A stretch of 64,000 bases of DNA from Halothermothrix sp. (GTDB lineage Bacteria; Bacillota; Halanaerobiia; DY22613). Shown here one piece after another: positions 33,751 to 42,163 of this stretch (within the stretch, counting starts at the first letter, position 1; each line of letters opens with the position of its first letter). Location: NCBI GenBank assembly GCA_016841825.1, contig JAENYK010000001.1:186001-250000 (forward strand). Reading direction: 5' to 3'. Under the pieces are notes generated by a model that searched no databases, was not told the origin of the DNA, and saw nothing but the letters and a program-made list of their open reading frames with translations. Both the position numbers and the translations under genes were made by a program.

Positions 33751-35682
33751 TTAGCTATAATGTACTCTATTTTTGGACAACCGCATCTGAACCAGGGTGA
33801 AAGCGAAGATTATGAAGAACAATACATAAGCTCCCGCAGATGCATAACCCATTCTAAAGTCGCCAAATGCTTTTTTATAAACATAGAATACCATGGTCAA
33901 CCCACTATTCACCAGACCAGTACCACCATTATACAGAACAAAGACCTGAGTAAAGATCTTAAAAGCACCGATAATAGAAATAATTGAGATAAAGAAAGTA
34001 GTAGGTGAGATTAATGGCAGTGTAATATGACGGAACTTCTGCCATTTAGATGCACCATCAACCTCTGCGGCCTCATATAATTCTTTCGGAACATTCTGAA
34101 GGCCAGCCAGAAAGATAACAATATTGTAACCCATCATCTTCCAAACACTAAGTAAGATCAGGTTGGGAATGGTTAAGTCAGGATTGTTCAACCAGTTAAT
34201 CGGTGCAAAATGTAGCCATTGGTCAACAGCTCCAAGGGTAAATATATGGGCAAACCAGTTAACCAGATGAGTTAACTTCAATAGGAAATAGTTCAAAAGA
34301 CCATAATTATTATAGTTGAAGATCCATTTCCAGACCATTGTTGCTGCAACCGGTGAAGTAATCCATGGAATAAAGAAAGCCATCCGATACCAGGAACGAG
34401 CCTTGATATTTGAATTTAGTAATATTGCAATAAATAATGAAAGGGAGATAGTAATTGGGACGGAAACAAAAACAAAATAACTGGTATTTATGATCGCCTT
34501 GATGAATAATCGATCTCCAAAGAGTTCTTTAAAATTATCTAAACCGATATAAGTTCTGGCACCAATCAAATCCCAATCATAAAAACTCATCGTAAAAGAC
34601 TTAATCACTGGGTAAAAGACAAATAAACCCAGAACTGCAAAAACCGGTAACATATATAGGTAAGCCCAGAACGTCTCAGTCCAATACTGCTTTACCTTAT
34701 ACTTTGCTGGAATATAGGGTAAAAAGATGATTATCATGATCGTCATAGCAATCAATGTATAGATAAGCAGCTTAAGTTGAAATGTCAGATTTAAAGCATC
34801 AATAGCCTTAACTTCAGTAATAATCCCCCATTCTATTCCCATAAAACTAATCGGGGCATAGGCAGTCAAAGTAGTCGTACCTTGATAACTACTCTGTTTA
34901 ACAATCCCTGTCTTTTGAGCCAATATTTGCTCTGCTGCCTGAGTATCAACTGTCTGAACCAGAACTGTATCTTCCTTTACTAGCCTGGAATTGGTTCTCA
35001 TCAACATATCAGAACCTATTAGATAAGTATCTTCTGAGTCCCCAAATTTGACAGGTCTAGTAAAAGTTCTACTGAGATTCCCATCTAGCCATTCAAATAC
35101 CAGGAAACCAACTGTCTTTCCATCTTGCTCAAGGGGTTTTGCCAAAAACATACTCAATTTATCAGTTGGTTTAAAAATAGCCAGATCAGAAAGTGCAATC
35201 TCACCGATTTCGGCCTTCTCAATCACCTGACCCAGACCAGTATTCCTATATTCTCCAGAGAGCATATTCGTTCCAAAAATTCCCTCATCTCTGGTACTAT
35301 ATAGCACAGTACCATCATTATGGACAAGAATTATGCTTTGCAATCGCCGCCGGCCTGCATAATTTTTAAAGGTAGATTCAAAACTTCTAATCTGAGAAGT
35401 ATATTTAGTTGAATCTGTTATCTCATTGGATTGATAGAGTTGAGTCAACACCTCCATCATACCCAATACTTTGTCTTCAGTAGAAAAATCTGTTATGTAT
35501 TCAACCTGATTAGTGAAAAACTCTTCAATAAGAACCTTATTTGTATCACGAATCTCTGCTAAGTGTGAAAATACAGTAGATTGTTTAGAGTTTTCCAGGA
35601 CGGCTACTGTCCCGAGAAGGATAATACTGATGACAATTAAGTAAATAGTCAATCTCATCCTCAAACTTAATTTTTTTAACAT
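33751..35682 (-). CDS. Fusion of a Cache-type sensor domain with a MalF-type ABC permease
   Basis: This 643-aa single frame has two halves. Residues ~10-29 are a membrane helix. Residues ~30-300 form an extracytoplasmic domain like the double-Cache ligand-binding region of chemoreceptors and histidine kinases, with SIILVHNDGTVLYST (116-130), YLIGSDMLMRT (220-230) and GIEWGIITEVKAIDA (282-296). Residues ~303-324 form a second helix. Residues ~338-635 are a complete CUT1 permease with the EAA loop EAAEVDGASKWQKF (537-550). A usual MalF/UgpA permease is about 290-320 aa, so the sensor is an addition. The start is ATG 6 nt after GGAGGG. It could let ligand binding gate or tune transport; that is inference. 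Confidence 0.88.
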   Translation of the reverse strand: MLKKLSLRMRLTIYLIVISIILLGTVAVLENSKQSTVFSHLAEIRDTNKVLIEEFFTNQVEYITDFSTEDKVLGMMEVLTQLYQSNEITDSTKYTSQIRSFESTFKNYAGRRRLQSIILVHNDGTVLYSTRDEGIFGTNMLSGEYRNTGLGQVIEKAEIGEIALSDLAIFKPTDKLSMFLAKPLEQDGKTVGFLVFEWLDGNLSRTFTRPVKFGDSEDTYLIGSDMLMRTNSRLVKEDTVLVQTVDTQAAEQILAQKTGIVKQSSYQGTTTLTAYAPISFMGIEWGIITEVKAIDALNLTFQLKLLIYTLIAMTIMIIIFLPYIPAKYKVKQYWTETFWAYLYMLPVFAVLGLFVFYPVIKSFTMSFYDWDLIGARTYIGLDNFKELFGDRLFIKAIINTSYFVFVSVPITISLSLFIAILLNSNIKARSWYRMAFFIPWITSPVAATMVWKWIFNYNNYGLLNYFLLKLTHLVNWFAHIFTLGAVDQWLHFAPINWLNNPDLTIPNLILLSVWKMMGYNIVIFLAGLQNVPKELYEAAEVDGASKWQKFRHITLPLISPTTFFISIISIIGAFKIFTQVFVLYNGGTGLVNSGLTMVFYVYKKAFGDFRMGYASAGAYVLFFIIFAFTLVQMRLSKNRVHYS

Positions 35683-35923
35683 ACTTAGCCCTCCAACTTT
35701 CTAATAAATTGTGTTCTACTGTAGGCACATAAATAACCATCCAGAACAACTATGCACTATTAACTTAAAACCTGTTATATCTATAATCATTAAGCAACCC
35801 GCAACTATATTAATTCACCATGAAAACAAATTTTCCTCTTTCTTTTTTTTGGCGATATTAAAAATAACTTTCTCTTAACATTCTCTATTCTTCAATCAAT
35901 TGCCAACACATTATCCAGTACAA

Positions 35924-35949
35924 AGCCCCTCTCTTTATCAGCAGGGGCT
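35924..35949 (-). terminator. Terminator of uvrC
   Basis: The stem AGCCCCT / AGGGGCT (12-nt loop) lies 11 nt past the uvrC stop, followed by TTTGT on the minus strand. Confidence 0.65.
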
Positions 35950-35959
35950 CGATAAAATA

Positions 35960-37792
35960 TTAGTTATCTAAAAACTCAGCAAGCAGAAAACTTCTGATTC
36001 CCTCTGCTGTCTTCTCACTAATACCTTCTACTTCACAAAGTTCCTCAATGGTTGCAGAGCGTATCTTTTCTAGTGAACCAAAATATTGAAGTAATGCCTG
36101 GCGCCGCTTGGGACCAACTCCCGGAATCTCATCGATCAAAGTATGAGTCATTCGCTTAGTTCGTAGACGACGATGAAAACTTATTGCAAAACGATGTGCT
36201 TCATCTCGAACTCTCTGAATTAAATAGAGCGCTTCAGAATGGCGGGGTAAAAGAATAGGTTCCGATTGTCCCGGTAAGAATACCTCTTCTTCACGCTTGG
36301 CCAGACCGATAATCTGTTGGTCTTCAATCTCCAATTCTTGAAGAATTGCGATGGCTGCATTTAATTGACCTTTACCACCATCAATTAAAATCAGATCAGG
36401 CAGTTTCTTATTTTCTTCTTTAAGCCTCCGATACCGTCTTCCGACAACTTCATTCATGCTGGCAAAATCATCAGGACTCCCTTCAGCAATTCTAATCTTA
36501 AAGCGGCGGTAATCATCCTTTTTAGGTTGACCATTTTCAAAGACTACTAATGAAGCCACTGTATCTATACCCTGAATGTGAGAGATGTCAAAACCCTCTA
36601 TCCTGATCGGAGGTTTGTCTAATTCCAGATAGGTCTGAAGCTCTTTCACTCCTTTTAAAGGACGATCAGAGGCATAGGTCTCTCTAATCCTCTCTTTCTT
36701 CAAATTTTCCTGGGCATTTTTCCGGGCCAGCTCAATGAACTGTTTTTTTAAACCTCTCTGAGGAACTATCAGGACTACCTTCCTGCCGGCCACCTCTCTT
36801 AACCAGTCGCCAATGGTTTCAGGTTCATCCAATTCTTCTTCTAGCAAAATTTCTCTGGGCAAAATCTGCTGATCCAGATAGTATTGTTTAATAAAGGCAG
36901 AGATAATCTCACCTGGCTGTTCGTCTGCCACACCCTGCATCATAAAATACTCCTGTCCCATCAATCTACCCTGTCTGATAATCATCACTTGCAGACAGGC
37001 TTTGTCATCTTCTACTGCTATGGCTACCACATCACGATCAACCATGTCTTCGGTAACCACCTTCTGACTTTGAATTATCTTTTCCACAGCCTTTACTGAA
37101 TCACGATAATAAGCAGCTTTTTCAAAGTCTAATTCTTCCGCAGAATGGTTCATCCTATCCTTTAACTCTCTAATCAACTGATCTGCCTTTCCTTCTAAAA
37201 ACAGGATCACTTCTTTCACCATCTGCTGATAATCTTTTTTAGTGACAGCACCAATACAAGGTCCTGGACATTTTTTGATATGATAATTCAAACAGGGTCG
37301 ATCGTCAAATTCCCCGTCTATAATGTTCTTTTTACACATACGGATAGGAAAGAGTTTTTTCAAAATATTTAAGGTCTTGTAAACTGCATCCACATCAACA
37401 AAGGGGCCAAAATATCTGGCGCCATCTTTTTTGACAATCCTGGTCTTAAATATCCGTGGAAATTCCTCATTAACAGTTACCTTAATATACGGATAAGTCT
37501 TATCATCCTTCAACCTAATATTGTAAATAGGATCATGTCTCTTAATCAGATTTGATTCCAAAATTAACGCTTCAACCTCTGAATCAGTGACAATATAATC
37601 GAAATCGTAGATATGCTGTTTTAAAATCTCCGTCTTATAGTTGTTCTGCCGAGCTTCCTGAAAGTAAGATCTCACCCTGTTCCGCAGTACTTTGGCCTTT
37701 CCGACATAGATAATCTCGCCATATTTATCTTTCATCAGATAGACCCCTGGTTGTCTGGGCAAAATTTTTAGTTTTTCTGTCAGATTCATCAT
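35960..37792 (-). CDS. uvrC: Excinuclease ABC subunit C
   Basis: This 610-aa nuclease of nucleotide excision repair has the N-terminal GIY-YIG domain (PGVYLMKD and IIYVGKAK, ~15-95) for the 3' cut. A UVR motif (~200-235) for UvrB contact follows, then the RNase-H-like endonuclease domain with GFDISHIQG and LILIDGGKGQLNAA, and a C-terminal helix-hairpin-helix pair. The length is normal. The ATG follows GAGGGAG. It is separated from uvrBA by the maltodextrin operon and has its own terminator. Confidence 0.97.
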   Translation of the reverse strand: MMNLTEKLKILPRQPGVYLMKDKYGEIIYVGKAKVLRNRVRSYFQEARQNNYKTEILKQHIYDFDYIVTDSEVEALILESNLIKRHDPIYNIRLKDDKTYPYIKVTVNEEFPRIFKTRIVKKDGARYFGPFVDVDAVYKTLNILKKLFPIRMCKKNIIDGEFDDRPCLNYHIKKCPGPCIGAVTKKDYQQMVKEVILFLEGKADQLIRELKDRMNHSAEELDFEKAAYYRDSVKAVEKIIQSQKVVTEDMVDRDVVAIAVEDDKACLQVMIIRQGRLMGQEYFMMQGVADEQPGEIISAFIKQYYLDQQILPREILLEEELDEPETIGDWLREVAGRKVVLIVPQRGLKKQFIELARKNAQENLKKERIRETYASDRPLKGVKELQTYLELDKPPIRIEGFDISHIQGIDTVASLVVFENGQPKKDDYRRFKIRIAEGSPDDFASMNEVVGRRYRRLKEENKKLPDLILIDGGKGQLNAAIAILQELEIEDQQIIGLAKREEEVFLPGQSEPILLPRHSEALYLIQRVRDEAHRFAISFHRRLRTKRMTHTLIDEIPGVGPKRRQALLQYFGSLEKIRSATIEELCEVEGISEKTAEGIRSFLLAEFLDN

Positions 37793-37913
37793 AAAAACTC
37801 CCTCAATTTAGTAAGAATAATTACTAGTTGCTTTTATTATAATACAGAGTTAAAGTATTCGCAAGAAGATTACATATTTCCAGACTTCTTTCAATAATAA
37901 TTCCAGCCAAAAA

Positions 37914-37961
37914 AGCCACATCGGAACTCCCCTGACTTGTTGAGGGAATCCCAACGCGGCT
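37914..37961 (-). terminator. Terminator of the maltodextrin operon
   Basis: Long arms of ~19 nt pair completely on minus-strand RNA with several G·U wobbles. They are followed by six T. It ends just past the GH13 stop codon region. Confidence 0.85.
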
Positions 37962-37968
37962 CTTTTAC

Positions 37969-39735
37969 TCACTCCACCTGAGTGAGAATTACTCCTTCCA
38001 TCTGACCAATATCAATCGTCAAAACTCCGGCTTCTGTCTTAAATTCCTGCCCGCTGATTAATTCTGCTACAGGAGATTCTGGAGCAAAACCATATTCAGT
38101 CAGTTCAATAATCATCTTCTGATCATCAATACTATTATTTAGTACTACGACTACCTGCTCAGTCTCGGTAAATCGCTTATAAGCAAAAATTTTTGTAGCT
38201 TCATCTTTATATATAGTCTGATATTCTCCCCGACGCAGAACAGAACTCTCGCGATAAACTTTAATTAGTTTCCGATAATATTGTAATAGATCCTGATCCC
38301 AATCCTTTTCATCCCAGGGCATGCACCGTCGACAATCAGGGTCTTGATCGCCTTCAAGACCAATCTCATCTCCGTAATAGACGAAAGGTATTCCCAGATA
38401 GGTCATCTGAAACATGATAGCCAGACGAAAAGCAGCCTTATTTCCGGCAAAACAAGTTAACATTCGATCAGTATCATGACTATCCAGAAGGTTCCAGGCA
38501 GCCTGCACAGCCTGCTGACGATAAGTAACTCTATTCCAGGTCAACCTCTCATCAAAGGCATCTACACTCAAAGTACGTTTACCAAAAAAATAAATCACGG
38601 CTTCCCTGAAAGGATAGTTCATCACGGCATCAAACTGATCTCCCTGAAGATAGGTACCAGAATGATGCCAGGTTTCCCCGATAATATATAGATCATCTTT
38701 TATCGCCCGTACCCGTTGACGAAATTCTCGCCAAAAAGTCTGAGGGATCTCATTAGCTACATCCAGACGCCAGCCATCAATATCGTATTCCCGAACCCAA
38801 TATTCTGCCACCTGCAGTAGATATTCTCGAACTTCAGAATTAGATAGGTTCAGTTTGGGTAACCTCCAGGCAACCTCAGCAAAAGCTTCATAAGTGATCG
38901 GTTCACTGGTCACCGGAAAGTCATGAATATAAAACCAATCCACATATGAAGATTCTGTCCCCCGTGCTAAAACATCCTGAAATTGTGGGAAATCATATCC
39001 ACAGTGATTAAAGACAGCATCCAGCACAACCCGAATACCTCTGGCGTGACATTCCTGAACCAAGTTTCGAAACAATTCATTATTCCCAAAATGTGGATCA
39101 ATCAGAAAATAATCAGTTGTGTCATATTTATGGCTGGTAGCAGCGTGGAAAATGGGTGTCAGATATATCGTGTTAACCCCCAAATCCTCTATATAGGGCA
39201 ACTTTTCGATAATTCCAGCCAGATCACCACCATAAAAATCCATCTGATCTTGAGGAAGTTCACCCCAGGATTTTACCTTCTCAGGATCATTGGCCAGATT
39301 CCCATTACAGAACCTTTCCGGGAAAATTTCATAAACAACAGCATCCTGTACCCAATCAGGCACAGCAAAATAGTCATCCGGAGCAATATATGGATATTGA
39401 AAATAACCTGAATAGTATCCAGAAGGTTGACTACTGTGAAAACCAAACTCATTATACCAGATTCTCTCTTTTCCATCATCTAACAAAAAAAGATACCTGA
39501 ATTTGCGGGTTGTAACCTGAATCTGAATTCGATAATAGTCAAAAAGTTGATCACTGGCGTACTTCTCCATTGAAGTATGTTGTAACACTTCAGGCCAGGT
39601 ATAACGGTCTCCATAAAACACATACACCTTAGTCATCCCATCTTTTGCAGTTCGTAATTGAATCAACAGAGTATCTTCTGATACTGGGTAAGCATACGCT
39701 CCTCCAGATTCATGCAAAATCGCTTCACGCAACAT
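37969..39735 (-). CDS. GH13_20-type maltodextrin hydrolase (cyclomaltodextrinase/neopullulanase)
   Basis: This ~588-aa enzyme has an N-terminal CBM34-like domain (~1-120), a (beta/alpha)8 GH13 barrel and a C-terminal beta domain. The catalytic triad is D325 (DGWRLD), E354 (IIGE) and D421 (LDSHDTD), numbered from the ATG at 39735. The N-terminal domain and QDAVVYEIFPERF point to the neopullulanase/cyclomaltodextrinase group. No signal peptide is present, so it trims imported dextrins in the cytoplasm. The ATG lies 9 nt after AAGGAGG. It is 21 nt behind malG and is last in the operon. Confidence 0.92.
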   Translation of the reverse strand: MLREAILHESGGAYAYPVSEDTLLIQLRTAKDGMTKVYVFYGDRYTWPEVLQHTSMEKYASDQLFDYYRIQIQVTTRKFRYLFLLDDGKERIWYNEFGFHSSQPSGYYSGYFQYPYIAPDDYFAVPDWVQDAVVYEIFPERFCNGNLANDPEKVKSWGELPQDQMDFYGGDLAGIIEKLPYIEDLGVNTIYLTPIFHAATSHKYDTTDYFLIDPHFGNNELFRNLVQECHARGIRVVLDAVFNHCGYDFPQFQDVLARGTESSYVDWFYIHDFPVTSEPITYEAFAEVAWRLPKLNLSNSEVREYLLQVAEYWVREYDIDGWRLDVANEIPQTFWREFRQRVRAIKDDLYIIGETWHHSGTYLQGDQFDAVMNYPFREAVIYFFGKRTLSVDAFDERLTWNRVTYRQQAVQAAWNLLDSHDTDRMLTCFAGNKAAFRLAIMFQMTYLGIPFVYYGDEIGLEGDQDPDCRRCMPWDEKDWDQDLLQYYRKLIKVYRESSVLRRGEYQTIYKDEATKIFAYKRFTETEQVVVVLNNSIDDQKMIIELTEYGFAPESPVAELISGQEFKTEAGVLTIDIGQMEGVILTQVE

Positions 39736-39756
39736 CACAGTACACCTCCTTAATCG

Positions 39757-40602
39757 TTATCCTTTGGTAGCACCTCTGGTTAAACCAGAGATAAAGTATT
39801 TCTGTAACGACATATACACAATTACGATAGGAATTGCCATTAATAGTGCTCCAGCAGTAAAAGTGGTCCAGTTCTTACCAAATTGATTATTAACTAACGA
39901 AAAGAGTCCAATCGTCAAGGTATACTTCTTATAAGATGTTAATAGAATTCTGGCCAAAATAAAATCACCAAATGGTATTACAAAGTGGAAAATGGTGATC
40001 ACGGCAATAATCGGTTTAGCCAAAGGTATCATAATCTTCCAGAAGATTGTCATTCTACTGGCACCATCAATTAATGCTGCTTCTTCCAAAGATTTTGGAA
40101 TAGTGTCAAAATAACCTTTCATAATCCAGGCGTTAAAGGGAATATTCGTTCCGGCATAGACTAAAACCAATCCCATATGAGAATCCAATAACCCGACCAT
40201 ATTTAACAGAACGTACAGAGCCACAATATTCATAAAAGAAGGAAACATTTGAATAACCAGCATAGCCATCATTCCATATTTGCGACCTGCAAACCTAAAC
40301 CTGGAATAGGCATATGCAGTAGTTGAACACAGGATTACTCCTAATAAAGCAGTCAAACTGGCCACTTTCAAGGTATTCAGATACCACAGATGAAATGGAT
40401 AATCTGAATTGGTTACCAACTCCCGATAATGTTCTAATGTCGGTTTTTTGGGAAACATTGTTGAACTGTACAAACTATCACCTGAATTGAAAGATGCTCC
40501 GATCATCCAGAGGATTGGATAAGCCACAATCGCAACCATAACCAACAAAAATAGATAAGAAAAGGTTAAGCGTAAATATTTCAAAGTCTTTTGGTTTATC
40601 AT
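39757..40602 (-). CDS. malG: Maltodextrin ABC transporter permease MalG
   Basis: This 281-aa permease has six membrane helices, the EAA loop LEEAALIDGASRMTIFWKI (short form EAALIDGAS) and the C-terminal FISGLTRGATKG typical of MalG. Its ATG overlaps the malF stop as ATGA, indicating coupled translation. It works with MalF and MalE. Confidence 0.93.
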   Translation of the reverse strand: MINQKTLKYLRLTFSYLFLLVMVAIVAYPILWMIGASFNSGDSLYSSTMFPKKPTLEHYRELVTNSDYPFHLWYLNTLKVASLTALLGVILCSTTAYAYSRFRFAGRKYGMMAMLVIQMFPSFMNIVALYVLLNMVGLLDSHMGLVLVYAGTNIPFNAWIMKGYFDTIPKSLEEAALIDGASRMTIFWKIMIPLAKPIIAVITIFHFVIPFGDFILARILLTSYKKYTLTIGLFSLVNNQFGKNWTTFTAGALLMAIPIVIVYMSLQKYFISGLTRGATKG

Positions 40603-41912
40603 TGTAACATATCCTCCTCCTGGAAGGAACGGGTCCTTCTAAAGTTATAGATACTAAATCCGGCAACTATTATGAAGATAATTAACGACAAAGCTGCCGC
40701 ATAGTTATACTTAAGTTTGTCTAATGTCAGTTTAAATACCCAGGAGATCAAAATATCTGTTCCACCTGCATCCCGCAAACCTATAATCGGAGGTTTACCT
40801 TGATTGAATAGATAGATAACGTTAAAATTGTTAAAGTTATATGACATCTGCATAATGATCAATGGGGCAGTTGAATACAAAACCAGCGGTAAAGTGATCT
40901 TAAAAAACTTCTGAAATGGAGATGCTCCATCAACCATAGCTGCTTCATAAATATCCTGGGGAATACTCTGCAAAATGCCTGTACATAGAGCCATCTGGAA
41001 TGGAAATCCAACCCATAGGTTAACTAAGAGCACTGCTATTTTGGCCCAGGTGGGATCTTCCAACCATCTGACAGGACCTAAGTGGAAAAACGCCAATAAG
41101 TCATTGATTGGACCAAAATTAGTATTGAATAGACCTGTAAAGATCAGTATCGAGACCAGAGCCGGTACAGCCCAGGGCAAGATAAGAATCGTCCGAAAAA
41201 TTTTTGAGCCTTTGATATCTTTCTGATTTAAGATTAATGCCACAAATAATCCTAGACCAAAAGTACTCACAGTTGAAAGAACTGTCCAGACAACAGTCCA
41301 GGAAAAGACATAAGTTAAGGTTCTCTTCCAACCACCAAAAGACCAGATCATTTTAAAATTATTAAACCCCACCCACTCAATAAATTTTGCTGGGGGTGAG
41401 TGATATAAGTCATAATTAGTGAAAGCAATCAAAGTAGTGAAGAGTAATGGTATCAATGTTACCAGTATCAGAAAAATCATACCGGGTGATAGATAGGCTA
41501 GAGCATAACCCTGGTCTACAACATTTTTTATCGTCTGCTTAATACCAGGTACCCGATAACCTTGATCACGTAATTTTCCATTCTTATAAGCATCAATAAT
41601 ATTAAGAATATAAATCCCTAAAACAATTAAAAATAAAACAACTCCCACAAGGCTTTCAATCATTATCACCAATGAGTGATCTTTACCTGGAGTCTCCCCC
41701 ATCGTCGTCAAACCCCAATATGAATATTTCCAAAAATCTAGCCCACTAATTATCGCAAAAATATATATAATGATATAAACTATCCCTTTGACAAATTGAC
41801 CATTAAAAATTTGACCAAACCCCATGCAGATTGCTGATAAAATAGCTGCTATATATCTTTTAGTCCCTGTCACAGTAATATTTTTTGACACAGCATTGGT
41901 TTGTGGGGTCAT
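40599..41912 (-). CDS. malF: Maltodextrin ABC transporter permease MalF
   Basis: This ~437-aa permease has an N-terminal extension with membrane helices (SAICMGFGQIFNGQFVKG onward), as in Bacillus MdxF-like proteins, followed by the six-helix permease core. The EAA loop is EAAMVDGASPFQKF. I choose the ATG at 41912, nine nt after GAGAGG; the longer frame starts at a GTG with no ribosome site. It is separated from malE by 251 bp that hold a family 2 repeat and a 32-bp palindrome. Confidence 0.92.
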   Translation of the reverse strand: MTPQTNAVSKNITVTGTKRYIAAILSAICMGFGQIFNGQFVKGIVYIIIYIFAIISGLDFWKYSYWGLTTMGETPGKDHSLVIMIESLVGVVLFLIVLGIYILNIIDAYKNGKLRDQGYRVPGIKQTIKNVVDQGYALAYLSPGMIFLILVTLIPLLFTTLIAFTNYDLYHSPPAKFIEWVGFNNFKMIWSFGGWKRTLTYVFSWTVVWTVLSTVSTFGLGLFVALILNQKDIKGSKIFRTILILPWAVPALVSILIFTGLFNTNFGPINDLLAFFHLGPVRWLEDPTWAKIAVLLVNLWVGFPFQMALCTGILQSIPQDIYEAAMVDGASPFQKFFKITLPLVLYSTAPLIIMQMSYNFNNFNVIYLFNQGKPPIIGLRDAGGTDILISWVFKLTLDKLKYNYAAALSLIIFIIVAGFSIYNFRRTRSFQEEDMLQ

Positions 41913-42019
41913 TACTTCACACCTCTCTTTCCCATATGCAAACCTGACCTCTTTCAATATCTTCACCTAGTAAAGGTGCATTTGTTAATTCCTTAAATTT
42001 AACGACTTCAAAAGGGATT

Positions 42020-42106
42020 TATACCTCCACAGAAGTAAACACTATTGATTTATTTTTTACTCTCACCTATAGGTCGGGAGATTTCCCTTCTGAAATGTCG
42101 CTAAAG
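42020..42106 (+). repeat. Dispersed repeat family 2, copy 4
   Basis: Matches ACCTCCAC, CACTATT, ACTCTCACC, TATAGGTCGGGAG and CCCTTCTGAAATGTCGCTAAAG. It lies in the malE-malF intergenic region, two bases from the palindrome at 42109-42140. Confidence 0.65.
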
Positions 42107-42108
42107 TT

Positions 42109-42140
42109 GCATTCACACACTTAGCTAAGTGTGTGAATGC
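42109..42140. repeat. 32-bp perfect palindrome downstream of malE
   Basis: Two 16-nt arms (GCATTCACACACTTAG / CTAAGTGTGTGAATGC) meet without a spacer, 24 nt past the malE stop. No T-tract follows, so an RNA-stabilising or attenuating role is more likely than simple termination. Confidence 0.75.
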
Positions 42141-42163
42141 CGTCAGGATCTTGTAAACGGAAA

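Noticed and set aside
35683-35923. Catabolite-responsive (cre) site ahead of the Cache-permease unit
   Set aside because: TGAAAACAAATTTTCC lacks the central CG and spacing of cre sites; no convincing promoter could be aligned either.
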